A stretch of DNA of 64,000 nucleotides from Flammulina velutipes (Eukaryota; Basidiomycota; Agaricomycetes; Agaricales; Physalacriaceae), in assembly GCA_011800155.1 (NCBI GenBank), contig CM022375.1, positions 434,001-498,000 of the forward strand, given 5' to 3'. The position numbers were made by a program, and so were the translations under genes. Under the pieces are notes generated by a model. That model made no database searches. It saw only the letters and a program-made list of their open reading frames with translations, and had not been told where the DNA came from. The number at the start of each line of letters is the position of its first letter. The first letter of the stretch is position 1. This document shows, piece by piece, positions 47,381 to 57,600 of this stretch.

Positions 47381-47557
47381 TTTTGGACATTGTACATAGT
47401 ACTTATGTATCTCCTTGTACTTAGGCAATAATTACACTTGACTTACTGCAGCTTAAGGTTCCCTATAATTGCTTTAGGACTTAGTATGGCTACTTGAGTG
47501 GATATATCAGGACATGGGGTACCAGTGGTTATATCTACAAATGATGGCCAACTATGA

Positions 47558-47605
47558 GTGGTAATAACCACAGTCCTAGCAAAACACCTCTGTGGTTATA
47601 TCCAC
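47558..47605. repeat. KDZ1 right terminal inverted repeat
   Basis: This is the partner of 36471-36518, with the same two palindromic words and spacing. A third related word, GTGGTTATATCTAC, lies at about 47,524, further inside. Confidence 0.8.
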
Positions 47606-48799
47606 ACCCCATGCCCTATCCCCTGCTGCCATGGTTGGACACCTATCTCTCCAGCCAGCGCACCCATAGGACCAACCACATGAACGATCGTCATCAGGCC
47701 TGTGAGAGCCATGATACCCTCGGCGACAGGCTGCAAAAAAGTCGGCAGAGCTTTAAGACAACTGTATAAAGTGTGAGCCTTTACAATCATGTGTAATAAC
47801 AATGCAACTCACGCAGCACGATCCTCAGGCGCCGTCGAAGGAGGGCCATTGTAAACGCGATTCCACTCCGCCTTCTTCACGTCAGCCACCCTCTTCGCGG
47901 TCTCTGCCCACGTCTTCTGGGTTTCGGGGCTGAACGAGTGGAAGTGGGCGAGGACCGTCTCCTGGCAAAACTTTGGACAGATCCCTCCCCTCGTCGGAAT
48001 CTCTTGCCTCCCCGCATTGACCTCAACGTCCCAAAGGTCCTTCACGATACGCGACGCCTCCTTCTTATTTTGTGTTTGCCATTCCTGGACTGCTGACCGT
48101 GCTTTCGGAGGGCGGAGGCCCAGTTTTCCCACCCTATTCAGCAACGCCAAGTAGGCGTCGCTGAGCATGCGACGGCGCACCGTAGCCCGAATTGACGTTA
48201 ACTTCAAGGCTCGATACAACAACCATGCACGAATGGCCTACGACTTTTGTGAGTACAATATAACGATGTTGAACACGGAAAGGCTCACTTTTTTCTTCTT
48301 CTCCCGTAGCTGTCTCTTGGTGCGCAATTCCTCGAGTGGCAGGTCCTCAAGTGGTGCAACCCAGGCCTCATCGAAGGGTTTAAGAGGCAGAGCCGGTTCG
48401 ACGGTGTCATCAAGGTCGAAGTGGTAGAAATACTGGCGGAACACCTTGCGCAACACTTCATCCTCTGCGCTAGCACCCTGGCCCAAGGCTTCCGCAAACG
48501 CGTCGATGTAGGCATCCAAAAACTCCTCTCGAGCACCGTCCGCCCAACCTTTATTGGTTTCGTGTTGATCCTTCGCTTTCTTGGGATTTTTGCGGGGCAT
48601 CTTGACTGACGGCAAGCAGATAGATACGACGAGGGCCAATGAGGGACAACACGGACCACGACCCCGCCGATTGGCAATACTAGTTTCCGCCACATTCGCC
48701 ATGCCACCACGTGGGATCAAACCCCTATAGCCAAATTCGACCACGTCGAAATTCCTTAAAGGTCAGTCCCTCAATATCAATTTCTTTATCTTTCCTCCC

Positions 48800-49400
48800 A
48801 TGACCCAAATCCAAGAAACCATCGACAACATTGACGCCAACGATCAGCCCAACCTGCGCTGCTCGTCGCCGTCGAACGACGATGGGGATTCCACATCCTG
48901 CACAGAAATCGACGCAGAGAGCGAGAGTTTCAGTGAATACAGTGTAATCAGTAAGGAATATTCCCTGTCGTCCGACGTAATTCTGACCTCTGTCTTTAGC
49001 TGGGCCTATCCAAACCGTACCGGCCCCGCAGGCGACCCAGCAGGCGACTCAACTCACCACAGTTGTCCACGGTGTCCCGTACTACAGTGTTCCTACGATT
49101 GATATGGTCTATATCGCGGCCGAAGAACAGGCTCGTGAGTGGTATGTCGTTACCCGCGGGGTCTTCGCCGGTGTGTTCAAGTATTCGTGGGTCTCCATTT
49201 TCCAATTATTCTTGATCCCCTGCTCAAGTATTCTTTAGTTTCCAAGTCGATCAGGCTACGCGCAAGGTCGGTTCAGCCCATGGCAAGAAGGAAGATAGCC
49301 TACGCGATGCCGTTGACCATTTCAACGCTGCTCGCAACTCCGACTGGATGCGCATCTGCATGTACGCACCTTCTGTTGATCAATCATACCAGTCACCCAC
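48800..49400 (+). CDS. KDZ2 gene with one RNase H1 N-terminal-like domain
   Basis: ATG 48800 opens MTQIQETIDNIDANDQPNLR, an acidic leader. It then passes an intron to HGVPYYSVPTIDMVYIAAEE and the domain EWYVVTRGVFAGVF. A second intron leads to QVDQATRKVGSAHGKKED, then LRDAVDHFNAARNSDWMRI. The WYVV.RG...GVF start and the later AVDHFNAA helix fit the hybrid-binding fold. The last exon is not resolved, so the end is approximate; it might be spliced to the next gene. Confidence 0.55.
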
Positions 49401-49537
49401 ATGTTTGTTTGCAGTCGCCCGGATTTGTGAGCCGTCGGACATAATTATTTCGATGCACGCAGTACCACAGGAACCGATACATAGTTCTATTGTAGCGTTC
49501 AATTTGCAATGGACCTGGTTCTCGCTCTGTTACTTCC

Positions 49538-50496
49538 ATGTCTGATATTCAAGGCTTTCCTGTCATCTGGGTGAGCTCGTCGTCAGAATCCGAGAGCTCA
49601 GAAGACTACGCGACGTGTGCAGAGGACAGTATTGATTTGGAACTCATGGAGGACGATGAGATCTCTCGCCTCATCCGTGCGCTGGATATTTCGGAAGAGG
49701 AGGCAGGTAACGGTGCAGATGCAGGTGCAGGTGCAGGTGCGTATCTGATTGCTGCAATGGATCAATACTGCCCACTGATGTGGGGTGTCAGCAAACTCGG
49801 GCGATAGAGATGCCACACTCTACCGTGTTGTATCGGCGAGGGGGGAGTCCACTACAGCTGATTGGTACGATATCGTCTCGGATGTCTCACCACACACTGA
49901 CAGGATTCTCAGGGCGACTGCAGGTAACGCCCAGGTGGCGGGATCTGATGTTGTCGCTCTCAGAAAGCGCTCCAAGAAGCGTCAGAAATTTCCTTTCTAC
50001 ATTGTCTTTATCGGACGGCCTTCTGGGCTCCACACGGGCTGGCAGAGTGCCCGTGCTGCTACCTCAGGAATTAGTGGCAATTGTGTACTCGGGTACGCCA
50101 CACTGGCACTGGCACAAAACGCGCTGGAATATGCAGAGGCTAGGGGCTGGTTTGGCGGTCGTGATGGAGAGGCTCCGCGTCCTCGCACTCTCCCTGTTCC
50201 ATTGGATCCGACATCCCCTGCAGCGCCACCGTTGACACTGTTGTGTCCAACAGACCAATACCGGCGATATTATTGTGTATATCGAGGGCAGCGCCCGGGA
50301 ATATATGCTTCCCAGTGTGTTAGATATCTTATTCCGGTTATCAGTGTGCTTAAAAATTTCTAGCATTGAGGCTCATTTGTCCGCTGTAGGCGTACCCACT
50401 TCTCTCCATGAGAGATTTTACTCCATCACGGTCGCGCGACAGAAATATTCGGCGGCATTGCGGAAGAATGAGATATGTATTATCCCTATGCCCTAG
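49538..50496 (+). CDS. KDZ2 gene with two RNase H1 N-terminal-like domains
   Basis: ATG 49538 starts MSDIQGFPVIWVSSSSESES with an acidic/Ser-rich leader. After one or two introns it reaches the frame carrying FPFYIVFIGRPSGLHTGWQS and ALAQNALEYAEARGW (domain 2), a proline linker, and RRYYCVYRGQRPGIYAS (domain 3). An intron leads to VGVPTSLHERFYSITVARQK, then YSAALRKNEI and the end at 50496. It resembles the KDZ1 gene at 42,723, but with more domain copies. Start choice and the junction with the upstream gene are uncertain. No catalytic motif. Confidence 0.5.
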
Positions 50497-50500
50497 ACTA

Positions 50501-51259
50501 TCACTGGAACGACAATAAATTTAGGTCAAGCGCTGCAGCTAGATCCCCGGTTTCAACGTGATGATGGATTTCATCCAGGTACTCCATGACCACGGACATG
50601 CTGTTCTGAACGTGTCTCGCTTCCTTCCATTCCTGGTTCGGTCCGAATTTATTGAAAATTGCTACCGCGTGAGGACGCGCTCCATCGATGAACACCGCCA
50701 CGCGTTCCAAGTATATTGTGATGGACTCAAGCTGGTCCTTCTGGGTGGGAAGAAGTGTTATCTCTTCGGCAACGCGAGCGCAAAAATCAGAGGTGTCGGA
50801 CTGCATGAAGGATTGGAGTTCGCGCATCTGCTTCTGTACACGGCCCAATAACATCTGTGGCGCAGTGTCGCATTCGGGAAAATCATGGTCACTAAAATAA
50901 GCTCTCAGTCGTACAACCTAAGCGCCTACACAATAGGAAAGGATACCTTTTGCTTGCATGATCAGACGAAGGTTTGATAGAGTTCCCGGTCAAAGTCAAA
51001 CTTTTGGTGGGGAGCGCCACATGCTTTGTACCAACCTTCACTTGGTTGGGAGTAGTGCTGGAGGCGGCTTGTTCAGCCTTGCGAATCTTATATGACTTCA
51101 GGATTTTCTTCCGATTCCTGGTGAATGTGTGTTAGTGCATAGGAATATGATAGAGTTGGTACAGAGGTCAAATGCTTACCGGTCGTACCATTTCATCCGG
51201 TCACGACGCTTAGCCTCAGCCTTAGCATCGTCTGTGAGGTGAATTCGCTTACGCCCCAT
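50501..51259 (-). CDS. KDZ2 gene B: WYDRNR-type small protein (opposite orientation to KDZ1 copy)
   Basis: From ATG 51259 leftward it reads MGRKRIHLTDDAKAEAKRRD, then RMKWYDR. An intron of about 60 nt leads to NRKKILKSYKIRKAEQAASS. The 3' exon (50854-50501) is helical, with LLGRVQKQMRELQSFMQSD and SITIYLERVAVFIDG. The N-terminal pattern (M-x-x-K-x-I, acidic-basic helix, WY-x-R-NR) matches KDZ1 gene B; the C-terminal halves differ. It is transcribed leftward here and rightward in KDZ1. Confidence 0.6.
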
Positions 51260-51936
51260 GCTTGAGCGTTCGACAAATGTGGCGAGTATCCCAAGAGAGA
51301 TCAATGTTGTTGCTTAAAGTGTGTACGGATTCAAGATCAATGTTCTGTCTTATTGGATTTCTATTGGATATTTATGTTTAAATTGTATCTATACCTTACC
51401 GTCGACTCAGCACATCTCTATAACCCTTTCCAGATTATTTACATTAAAAAAAGGCGTCCACAATAATTGTTTCATGGAACATATAGAACATACTGGCTGA
51501 CGCTCGTTCTCAGCAATATCATTTGTCGTACCGTCCAATATGAAATGCTTGCTTCATCAGTGACTACCTACCACCACCAATACACCCTATGTCTATCACT
51601 GTTCCTACCGAGAGAGAGCACCTACGGGCCATTTTTGCGGCCAAGCATTGCGAGTATGATTATCTTTTGGAGTGACATGAGCAGTCCTGATACCGAGTCC
51701 GCAGGCAAATCCAGTTGGCGCTCCGCAAAGCGCGTCCGCTGCAGGAACATTATTTTCTTGAACAGGCGGCCAGCTATCAATGTGAGTTACCTGCACGCAA
51801 TGGTTTCTCAACGAACCTCATCGTTGGCAGCTCTAGAGTATTCTCCTGAAAATCCTGAGTTGATTTACTATACCTCCAGGGTAGGCCCTGGATTGGCGTT
51901 GTCGCCCGACCCCTGCTTCGTTCATGCTGGTGTGCT

Positions 51937-52651
51937 TAGGGTTTTAAGGTCCGGTCCGGTTCGGTTTTTTGGTCAAAAATGACGAGACCGGTAACCGGGA
52001 CCGGTCTTAAAATTTTGAAACCGCGTGAAACCGAAACCGTAACCAGTCTAACTGCCAAACCGGTCCCGGTTCTATCCAGTTACAGTGGTCAAGACCAGTT
52101 AGACCGCGGGCCCGGTTTGACCGGTTCAGAACCAGTCAGACCGTGAAAACCATTGGCTTTAACAGAGTTTGAACGAATGACCTCAGGAGTATTGACACTT
52201 TTAGAGTGCTTTAACAACTGAGCCACAAGGGAATTACTAGTACAGACTCAATATACATTAGATACCCTTACCTACTACCTTGGCCACAGTTGAAGATGAC
52301 TATCTTCAACTTTCCCACGCCGCTAGTTTTTTTTATAATGTGTGTTTAATGAATACAAACAACTTTTACTATTGACAATAGTGATAGAAAGCTAATGCTG
52401 ACTTATTAAAATCAAAAAACTCGCGGAGACACGAGTCTTTTCAACTTTTTTGGACTTTGAGCTTGGTCCCGGGTCTGACCGGTCTAACCGGTCTTTTGCC
52501 GGTCTTTCAAAATCTCATCTAAGGTGTGAACCGGTAACCGTGACCGGTTCAAACCGGTGACCGGTTACGTGACGTGACGGTTACGTGACGGGTTCGGTCC
52601 GGTTCGGTCACCGGTCTTTTACCGGTCTTGCAACCAGACCTTGAAACCCTA
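51937..52651. mobile_element. 715-bp hAT-type MITE rich in ACCGGT, 8-bp target duplication GGTGTGCT
   Basis: GGTGTGCT at 51929-51936 recurs at 52652-52659. The ends are TAGGGTTTTAAGGTC and, reverse-complemented, TAGGGTTTCAAGGTC. The 8-bp duplication and TAGGG-type termini fit the hAT superfamily. About 170 bases at each end are packed with ACCGGT/CCGGTT words in both orientations, probable transposase sites. No transposase frame inside. Removing it restores the reading frame of gene D. Confidence 0.9.
52161..52230 (-). other. tRNA-like sequence inside the MITE
   Basis: On the minus strand, TGGCTCAGTTGTTAAAGC resembles an A-box/D-arm. CGTTCAAACTC, about 30 bases further, resembles a B-box/T-loop, and a short stem between them has loop TCTAAAA. 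The D and T stems have mismatches and the acceptor ends do not pair well. So it is at best a decayed tRNA or a tRNA-derived promoter remnant. Confidence 0.3.
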
Positions 52652-53098
52652 GGTGTGCTTGACTGGCTCAGTGATAATTCCTTGGAGTCGGTCGCGGATC
52701 AATTTCTACAAATGGGCGTTTACCAGCATGAGGATTTGGTCAACCTCGCCTGTGGCTTGCGTCGCTCGGGAGAATTTCGTCTCTCTTTACAGCGAGGGTT
52801 GAATATAGCGCCACACATTTGGTTATCCATGGAAGGGGCTCTGATGCGCTACGCTCGACCTTTCAAATACGCCAGTGTCAAGGTGTCCGTGGCTTCCGTC
52901 GATCCTGATGGTCAGTTCGAATATCTTTTCGATGATGCGGCATGGGATAGAAAGCTGCAAGAGGTGCAAGGGGAGGCAGGTGTCATTAGAGACCGGACAA
53001 GGGAAGAGTGGATTGATTCTATGTGCGCAAGGACGGGGGACAATGTTACCGTGAAGACAGAGGTGAAGATCGAGGTGAAGATGGAGGAGCTTTGAGTG

Positions 53099-53695
53099 GG
53101 AGTGATCATTTTCGGATTCGCGCAATTATACATAGCCTGTACAATGTTGTGCCAGTGAAGTGGTGATGCATTGGGGAAAGTGTTACTGAGCGCTCCCGCG
53201 CAACGAAAAGGTTACAATCGAGTCCCGGTCTTCCCTCTTGTCCCCCTCGGACGCTGCCAAACTTTCTCCACAGACTCCCCATCTACAATCTGCCACTGTC
53301 GCTGCCAATGACAATTACTATCAAATGAACATGGATATCGATGAGTGTTGTAGTGCCAAGTGGTAGCTGCAAAGACGCGGAAGACCATTCGACGGTAGAA
53401 GCGATCCATCAAGCACACGTCTGCATTGGCCGGAGATTCTGCACCACGAACCCTATTAGGTGAGTGACTAGATAATTGTCTATCGCCACGTACCAGTTGC
53501 ACTGTGCGAGACAGGACGGCGAGCCATGGTCAAGTGTTGAGAAGGTTGTGACATGGTAGTGAGACGACAGAAGGACACCCGCGATGATAGGACCCCGAAT
53601 GCACAGCCACGTGTGGTGTCTGTCTTATTCACAAGGGTTATAAAGAGAAGCACTGCATTTAGCGACCCATACACAAAGAGTTACACAATATAATT
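53099..53695. other. Intergenic in KDZ2, nothing recognised
   Basis: This lies between the convergent ends of gene D (+) and gene E (-). It contains short minus-strand frames without family resemblance. Probable 3' flanks only. Confidence 0.4.
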
Positions 53696-54185
53696 CTACG
53701 TCTCGTTGACACGATGCTGAACCCCTTGAGCGAACACGATGATATTGTCCAGTTTGCGTCCAAGAGCCTGTGAACGATTGATTAGTTGACAGCCATGGAT
53801 AAACGGGGGCACGTACGGTCGCGCGGGACAGATGGAAACGCTCAACCATCTCGTCGTCCTCTGGGAATGGGGGAATATCGTGTTCAGGATAGGTGACCAA
53901 AAAAGTGCGCCAGAGGGTTTGCAAATATCGGGACCGTTCCTCCTTATTGCGCCGATGCGCCAGGTATTCCGGGCGCTGGGCTCTCAGGAATTTAAACTGG
54001 GCGGACGTCAGATAAAAAGACGTGGCTAGAAGGATTGACATGGTAAGTACAGGCTTTGAAGGCAGTGTCGGAAGCAACTAACCGTTACTGATACGGAAAG
54101 CCTTCTCCTTGGGTACACCTTTGGGCTTCACCACACTAGGAGTGGAGACAGTGGCACACTTGATGGTCGATGACAACTTGGGCAT
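53696..54185 (-). CDS. KDZ2 accessory gene E, small basic protein
   Basis: ATG 54185 leftward gives MPKLSSTIKCATVSTPSVVK and KGVPKEKAFRISN. An intron leads to ATSFYLTSAQFKFLRAQRPE and ERSRYLQTLWRTFLVTYPEH. A second intron leads to ALGRKLDNIIVFAQGVQHRV and stop CTA-complement at 53696-53698. The spliced product is about 130-140 residues with one GT..AG phase-consistent path and no stops. It is rich in Arg/Lys and aromatic residues; I cannot name its family. It runs leftward, divergent from the transposase. Confidence 0.55.
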
Positions 54186-54613
54186 CGTTCAACGCGAGAA
54201 GAGGTGGTGCGTTGGGAGCGTAAGTATCAGGCCCCCTTTTTGAGTCTGAAGGCTTAGCGCAGATAAGCGGAAGAATACCCATGTGCTGGTGGTCCACCAT
54301 CAGCCAAATTGGGAGGGGTAATGTTCCCTGGTGAATGCGCAGAGGATCAGACCAATTAGCAGATAGTCCCGAAAAAATCAGACCAATTAGCACAGCGCCA
54401 GACGGAGATCTGGTAATTGGACCCCACATATCCTCACATATCCTGCCAGAGACGCGCAAGCGAAGACCTTTTCGAACGACGCAGACGACGAAGCAAGATT
54501 GTCGAGGGAGAAGAGGAAACAGAGCCACGTGCTGTCGTACGTCACTAATTTACTTCTGTTCTCTTGCAACCAACGCAAAATGGCCACTGCAGATTCCGCA
54601 CAGAATCGCCCTC

Positions 54614-57600
54614 ATGGCCTCATATGACCGACGAACACACGCCCGACGAACGCCAGAAGAGCTCGCAGCTATACGCCGTTTTGAGCTCCTAAATTTTGGG
54701 TCGACTTCCGTCCCATGTCCAAACTTTTCTACATCTGGCAATCCTCATCCCGGCCCAGAAACTTCCTGTCGACCTCTGCCAGGTGTATACACAATCCCTG
54801 GAGTCACACAGCCTGCCATTCCTCGTAGGAGAACTAGAAGAGGGGAACTCTCAGACATATCTCTTCCTTGTGCTCCTCCACCCACCGTCGCTGGCTTCAT
54901 TCAACAAGATGTCGATACCACAATTGAATTCTCTGGGGATGGAACATTGCCCCATCGGGTCGCTGAGCCACGCAACGTCCCCATAACCAAACGAGCCCGT
55001 CTGGGGGACGACGCCAGTTGGATTGGTCGACAGGGAGGGTACGACCAGCACGCGCTTGGAGGTGATATCTCTGACGCTGAAGGGAGTGTGGCATCGGAGG
55101 AGTCAGACGGGGAGGATCTTTGGCAGGATGTTGAAGAGGGTATCAATCCAGCGGCAGTCATGGACGAAACGGGGGAGATTCGCGAGGGCAAGCGCAAGAC
55201 CTACGCCAGTTCAGTACGCTAATCATTTCTACTGTTTGAAGTGTCCTTATCTGACTTGGATGGATATAGGATGATCCTATGTCCCTTTTCCTGCCCATGG
55301 TCGATACCATCTTGGACGAAACATTTGTTCGAGAGAGTCTACCCTCGCAGGCCTGTTGTCAGAGCTGTCGAGCTCCTCTGGAATTGCCACCTGCATCTCC
55401 GTTAGCTACGTCCTCGGCGCATTCACAAACGGACGTTACATCCCCTCCCCCGCCTCCTCCCTCTCCGCCACAAGGGAGCCCCTCACCTCTGCCCCCGGAT
55501 TTTGACTGTTCGCACACTTCGCACCCTGCCCCTTCGACGTTTCGAGAGAGTTAGGTTTCTGCTCCTTCTACGCCAACTTTGTCGACTCCTCCTCCTACGC
55601 CAACTTTGTCGACTCCCCTTACGACAACTTCGTCGACTGGTGAAATCAATCCCGCTCCGGTGACTCGCCTCTATAAATGTACAACATGCGGCGAATTTCT
55701 GGAGTGTCGTTCATGTTGCCTCAAACGGCATGCATTCACCCCCCTTCATATGCTCAAGGTGAGTTTAGAGCATCCAGTTTCGTTAATGTGAAACTTATAT
55801 TGCCGTAGGTCTGGACGCCGGAAGGTCACTTCTCTCGGACGTCACTCCACGATATGGACTATTGCTATCAGCTAGGTCACAATGGTGGACCGTGTCCGGT
55901 ACCTGGTGCGCTCAGAACAGTAACGGTCATGCATGTCAATGGAGTCCATACTGTGTCGACTTCAATCTGCGGGTGCAACCTCTCTGACGACACCAACGAG
56001 TGGAGACAGTATATCCGCATGGGATGGTATCCCGCATCCACCGCACAACCCCGGACCCTGGCGACTTTCGAATGTCTGCGCACTTTTCGTCGCCTCAATG
56101 TTATCGCGAACGTGAACGTCCGCGACTATGTCACGACGCTGGAGCGCCTGACTGATCCCATGGGCCAGGAGTTTGTCATTGACCGATACAAGTCATTTGG
56201 CTTGATGTCGCAACAAGTCTCTTACTTGGACCGGATGCGGAGATCTGGGGTGGCTTATCTCAAGGGAGGGGTGCGCACGGCACCCTGGGGCTCTGCTGCT
56301 GTTCGGTGCTGGGCATGCCTAAGGGCGAACGTCAATCTTCCAGAGAATTGGAAGGAAGTGGATGAAAATCTCCAGTAAGCTCCTCTGGTCTTCGATGTCG
56401 ATGAGACTAACAGGATTTCTAAGATTCAAGTATGCGCTTGTGCTCGGCATGGACACTTGTTTTCACATGGAAAATCGACTTCGTGCAAAGAGCAAGAATA
56501 AGCAGTACTCGATCCTGGCGGATGGCCTAGGATGTTTCGTCCCACACGAGAGCTATTTTACGCATCTGAAAAACTATGTGAAAGAAGATGATGTACGTAT
56601 CATCCTCGCTGTGTCATTCACACACACACACTAATGAATCTGTCAGATCAGCAGTTGCATCGTGTTTGCCGCTCTTATGCAGAAGGATACTCGCCTCTCC
56701 AAAGGTCTGCGGGCCACTGGGGTCGGCGGTTGTATTTGCACGCGTCACGAGATTATACGACCACTGGGATTGGGTGACCTTCTCAAAGGTGAAAGGTATT
56801 TCATCCCTCTACGTGTTTTATTTTTGGCTCACGGTCAATATAGATATGCCAACATGGATTATATTTTCTGGGCTTCGATTCTGGGTGAAGAGCTCCTGCA
56901 GTACATCGTGTCATACGACGTTGGCTGTCAATGGAAAATCAACATGACGGAGCGTCGGACGCACCTGCCAGCTATCCTGCGCGAGGAGGTCGAGGGCCGA
57001 AAGATTTGTGTGGGGTTGCCGGTCTGGCATGGAGGAGTACACGAGGATGTTTGCTCGTCGGCAGAGTCTCTACGCTACAAACAAGGCGCTGCCATGACTG
57101 ACGGTGAGGGAGTGGAGCGCGTCTGGAGTAAACTCGGACCGAAGGCCTGGGCTACGAAAGAGATGCATGAGAATACTCGGCATGAGAGCTTGGAAGACAC
57201 TATGGACGACGCCAATTGGACGAAAAACCTGGGACTCGGTTAGTGGGATTTTCTCATTGATGTTGTGAAATACTGACACTCAATGATAGGTATTCTACTA
57301 CGACGCTGCTATGAAGTCGCCAAAAAAGAGCAAAAGGAGCAATTGGAAAACTTCAAGACCACCAGTGCCACACTCGACATCGACCTACGCGAGCGCTGGA
57401 TGACATGGCTTAATGATTGGCACGCCCAAGAGTACCTTCAGCGCAAAGAAAAAACGGTGGCAAATCCATATGAGGCGTCGTATAAACAAGGTATGTCCCC
57501 GACATTTAACTGTTGAATGTTTGTATGTTCTGACGAGAGAATACAGATACAATCACTGTGGACAAGGTCCACATGGAGCTAGATCGAGAAGAGCTGCAAG

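Larger units (their letters stand above)
36471..47605 (+). mobile_element. KDZ1: 11.1-kb KDZ transposon nested in KDZ2
   Basis: The left end GTGGTTATAGCCACGGAGGT and the reverse complement of the right end GTGGATATAACCACAGAGGT align over about 48 bases, including GAGGTGTTT and TGTGGTTAT. Contents are gene A (-), an A-like truncated gene (-), gene B (+), an unnamed gene (+), an RNase H1 N-terminal-domain gene (+) and the transposase (+). No target duplication is visible (left flank CCCAAAAGTA, right flank ACCCCATGCC). The flanks nevertheless fit as two parts of gene A of KDZ2. Confidence 0.82.
34816..48600 (-). pseudogene. KDZ2 accessory gene A, split by KDZ1
   Basis: The 5' part (ATG 48600, down to 47606) begins MPRKNPKKAKDQHETNKG, then REEFLDAYIDAFAEALGQG, LPLEELRTKRQLREKKKK, a phase-consistent intron, LYRALKLTSIRATVRRR, LAHFHSFSPETQKTWAETAK, an intron, and LPTFLQPVAEGIMALTG. 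It ends GIGHGV exactly at the KDZ1 edge. The 3' part (36470-34816) resumes TFGLIVQPGLRCRE and, after an intron, KWEPTAYEAWRTHLVRYANT. A long acidic and Pro/Ala/Val-rich linker follows, then a C-terminal module with FAGPDWGESW, GYLPNNGRPKILSDWVGDGR, WWDSIQPPWRKE and YGALDAWGQNGWLSVVACLF. The same modules occur in the KDZ1 gene. I recall many basidiomycete relatives, all of unknown function. The join is one base out of my simplest splice phase, so a small deletion is possible. Confidence 0.65.
51589..53095 (+). pseudogene. KDZ2 accessory gene D, interrupted by a hAT-type MITE and stop codons
   Basis: ATG 51589 reads MSITVPTEREHLRAIFAAKH, then CEYDYLLE and two in-frame TGA codons around HEQS. 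It continues RRQIQLALRKARPLQEHYFL, an intron, and EYSPENPELIYYTSRVGPGL. The frame HAGVL is cut by the 715-bp insertion and resumes DWLSDNSLESVADQFLQMGV. It goes on to CGLRRSGEFRLSLQRGLNIA and ends with an acidic KTEVKIEVKMEEL tail. The join across the insertion is exact once one target copy is removed. No family recognised. Both the stops and the insertion indicate loss of function. Confidence 0.6.

Noticed and set aside
54136..54528. 130-residue minus-strand frame near the KDZ2 transposase start
   Set aside because: It overlaps the start of gene E in another frame and the transposase leader, with no motif.
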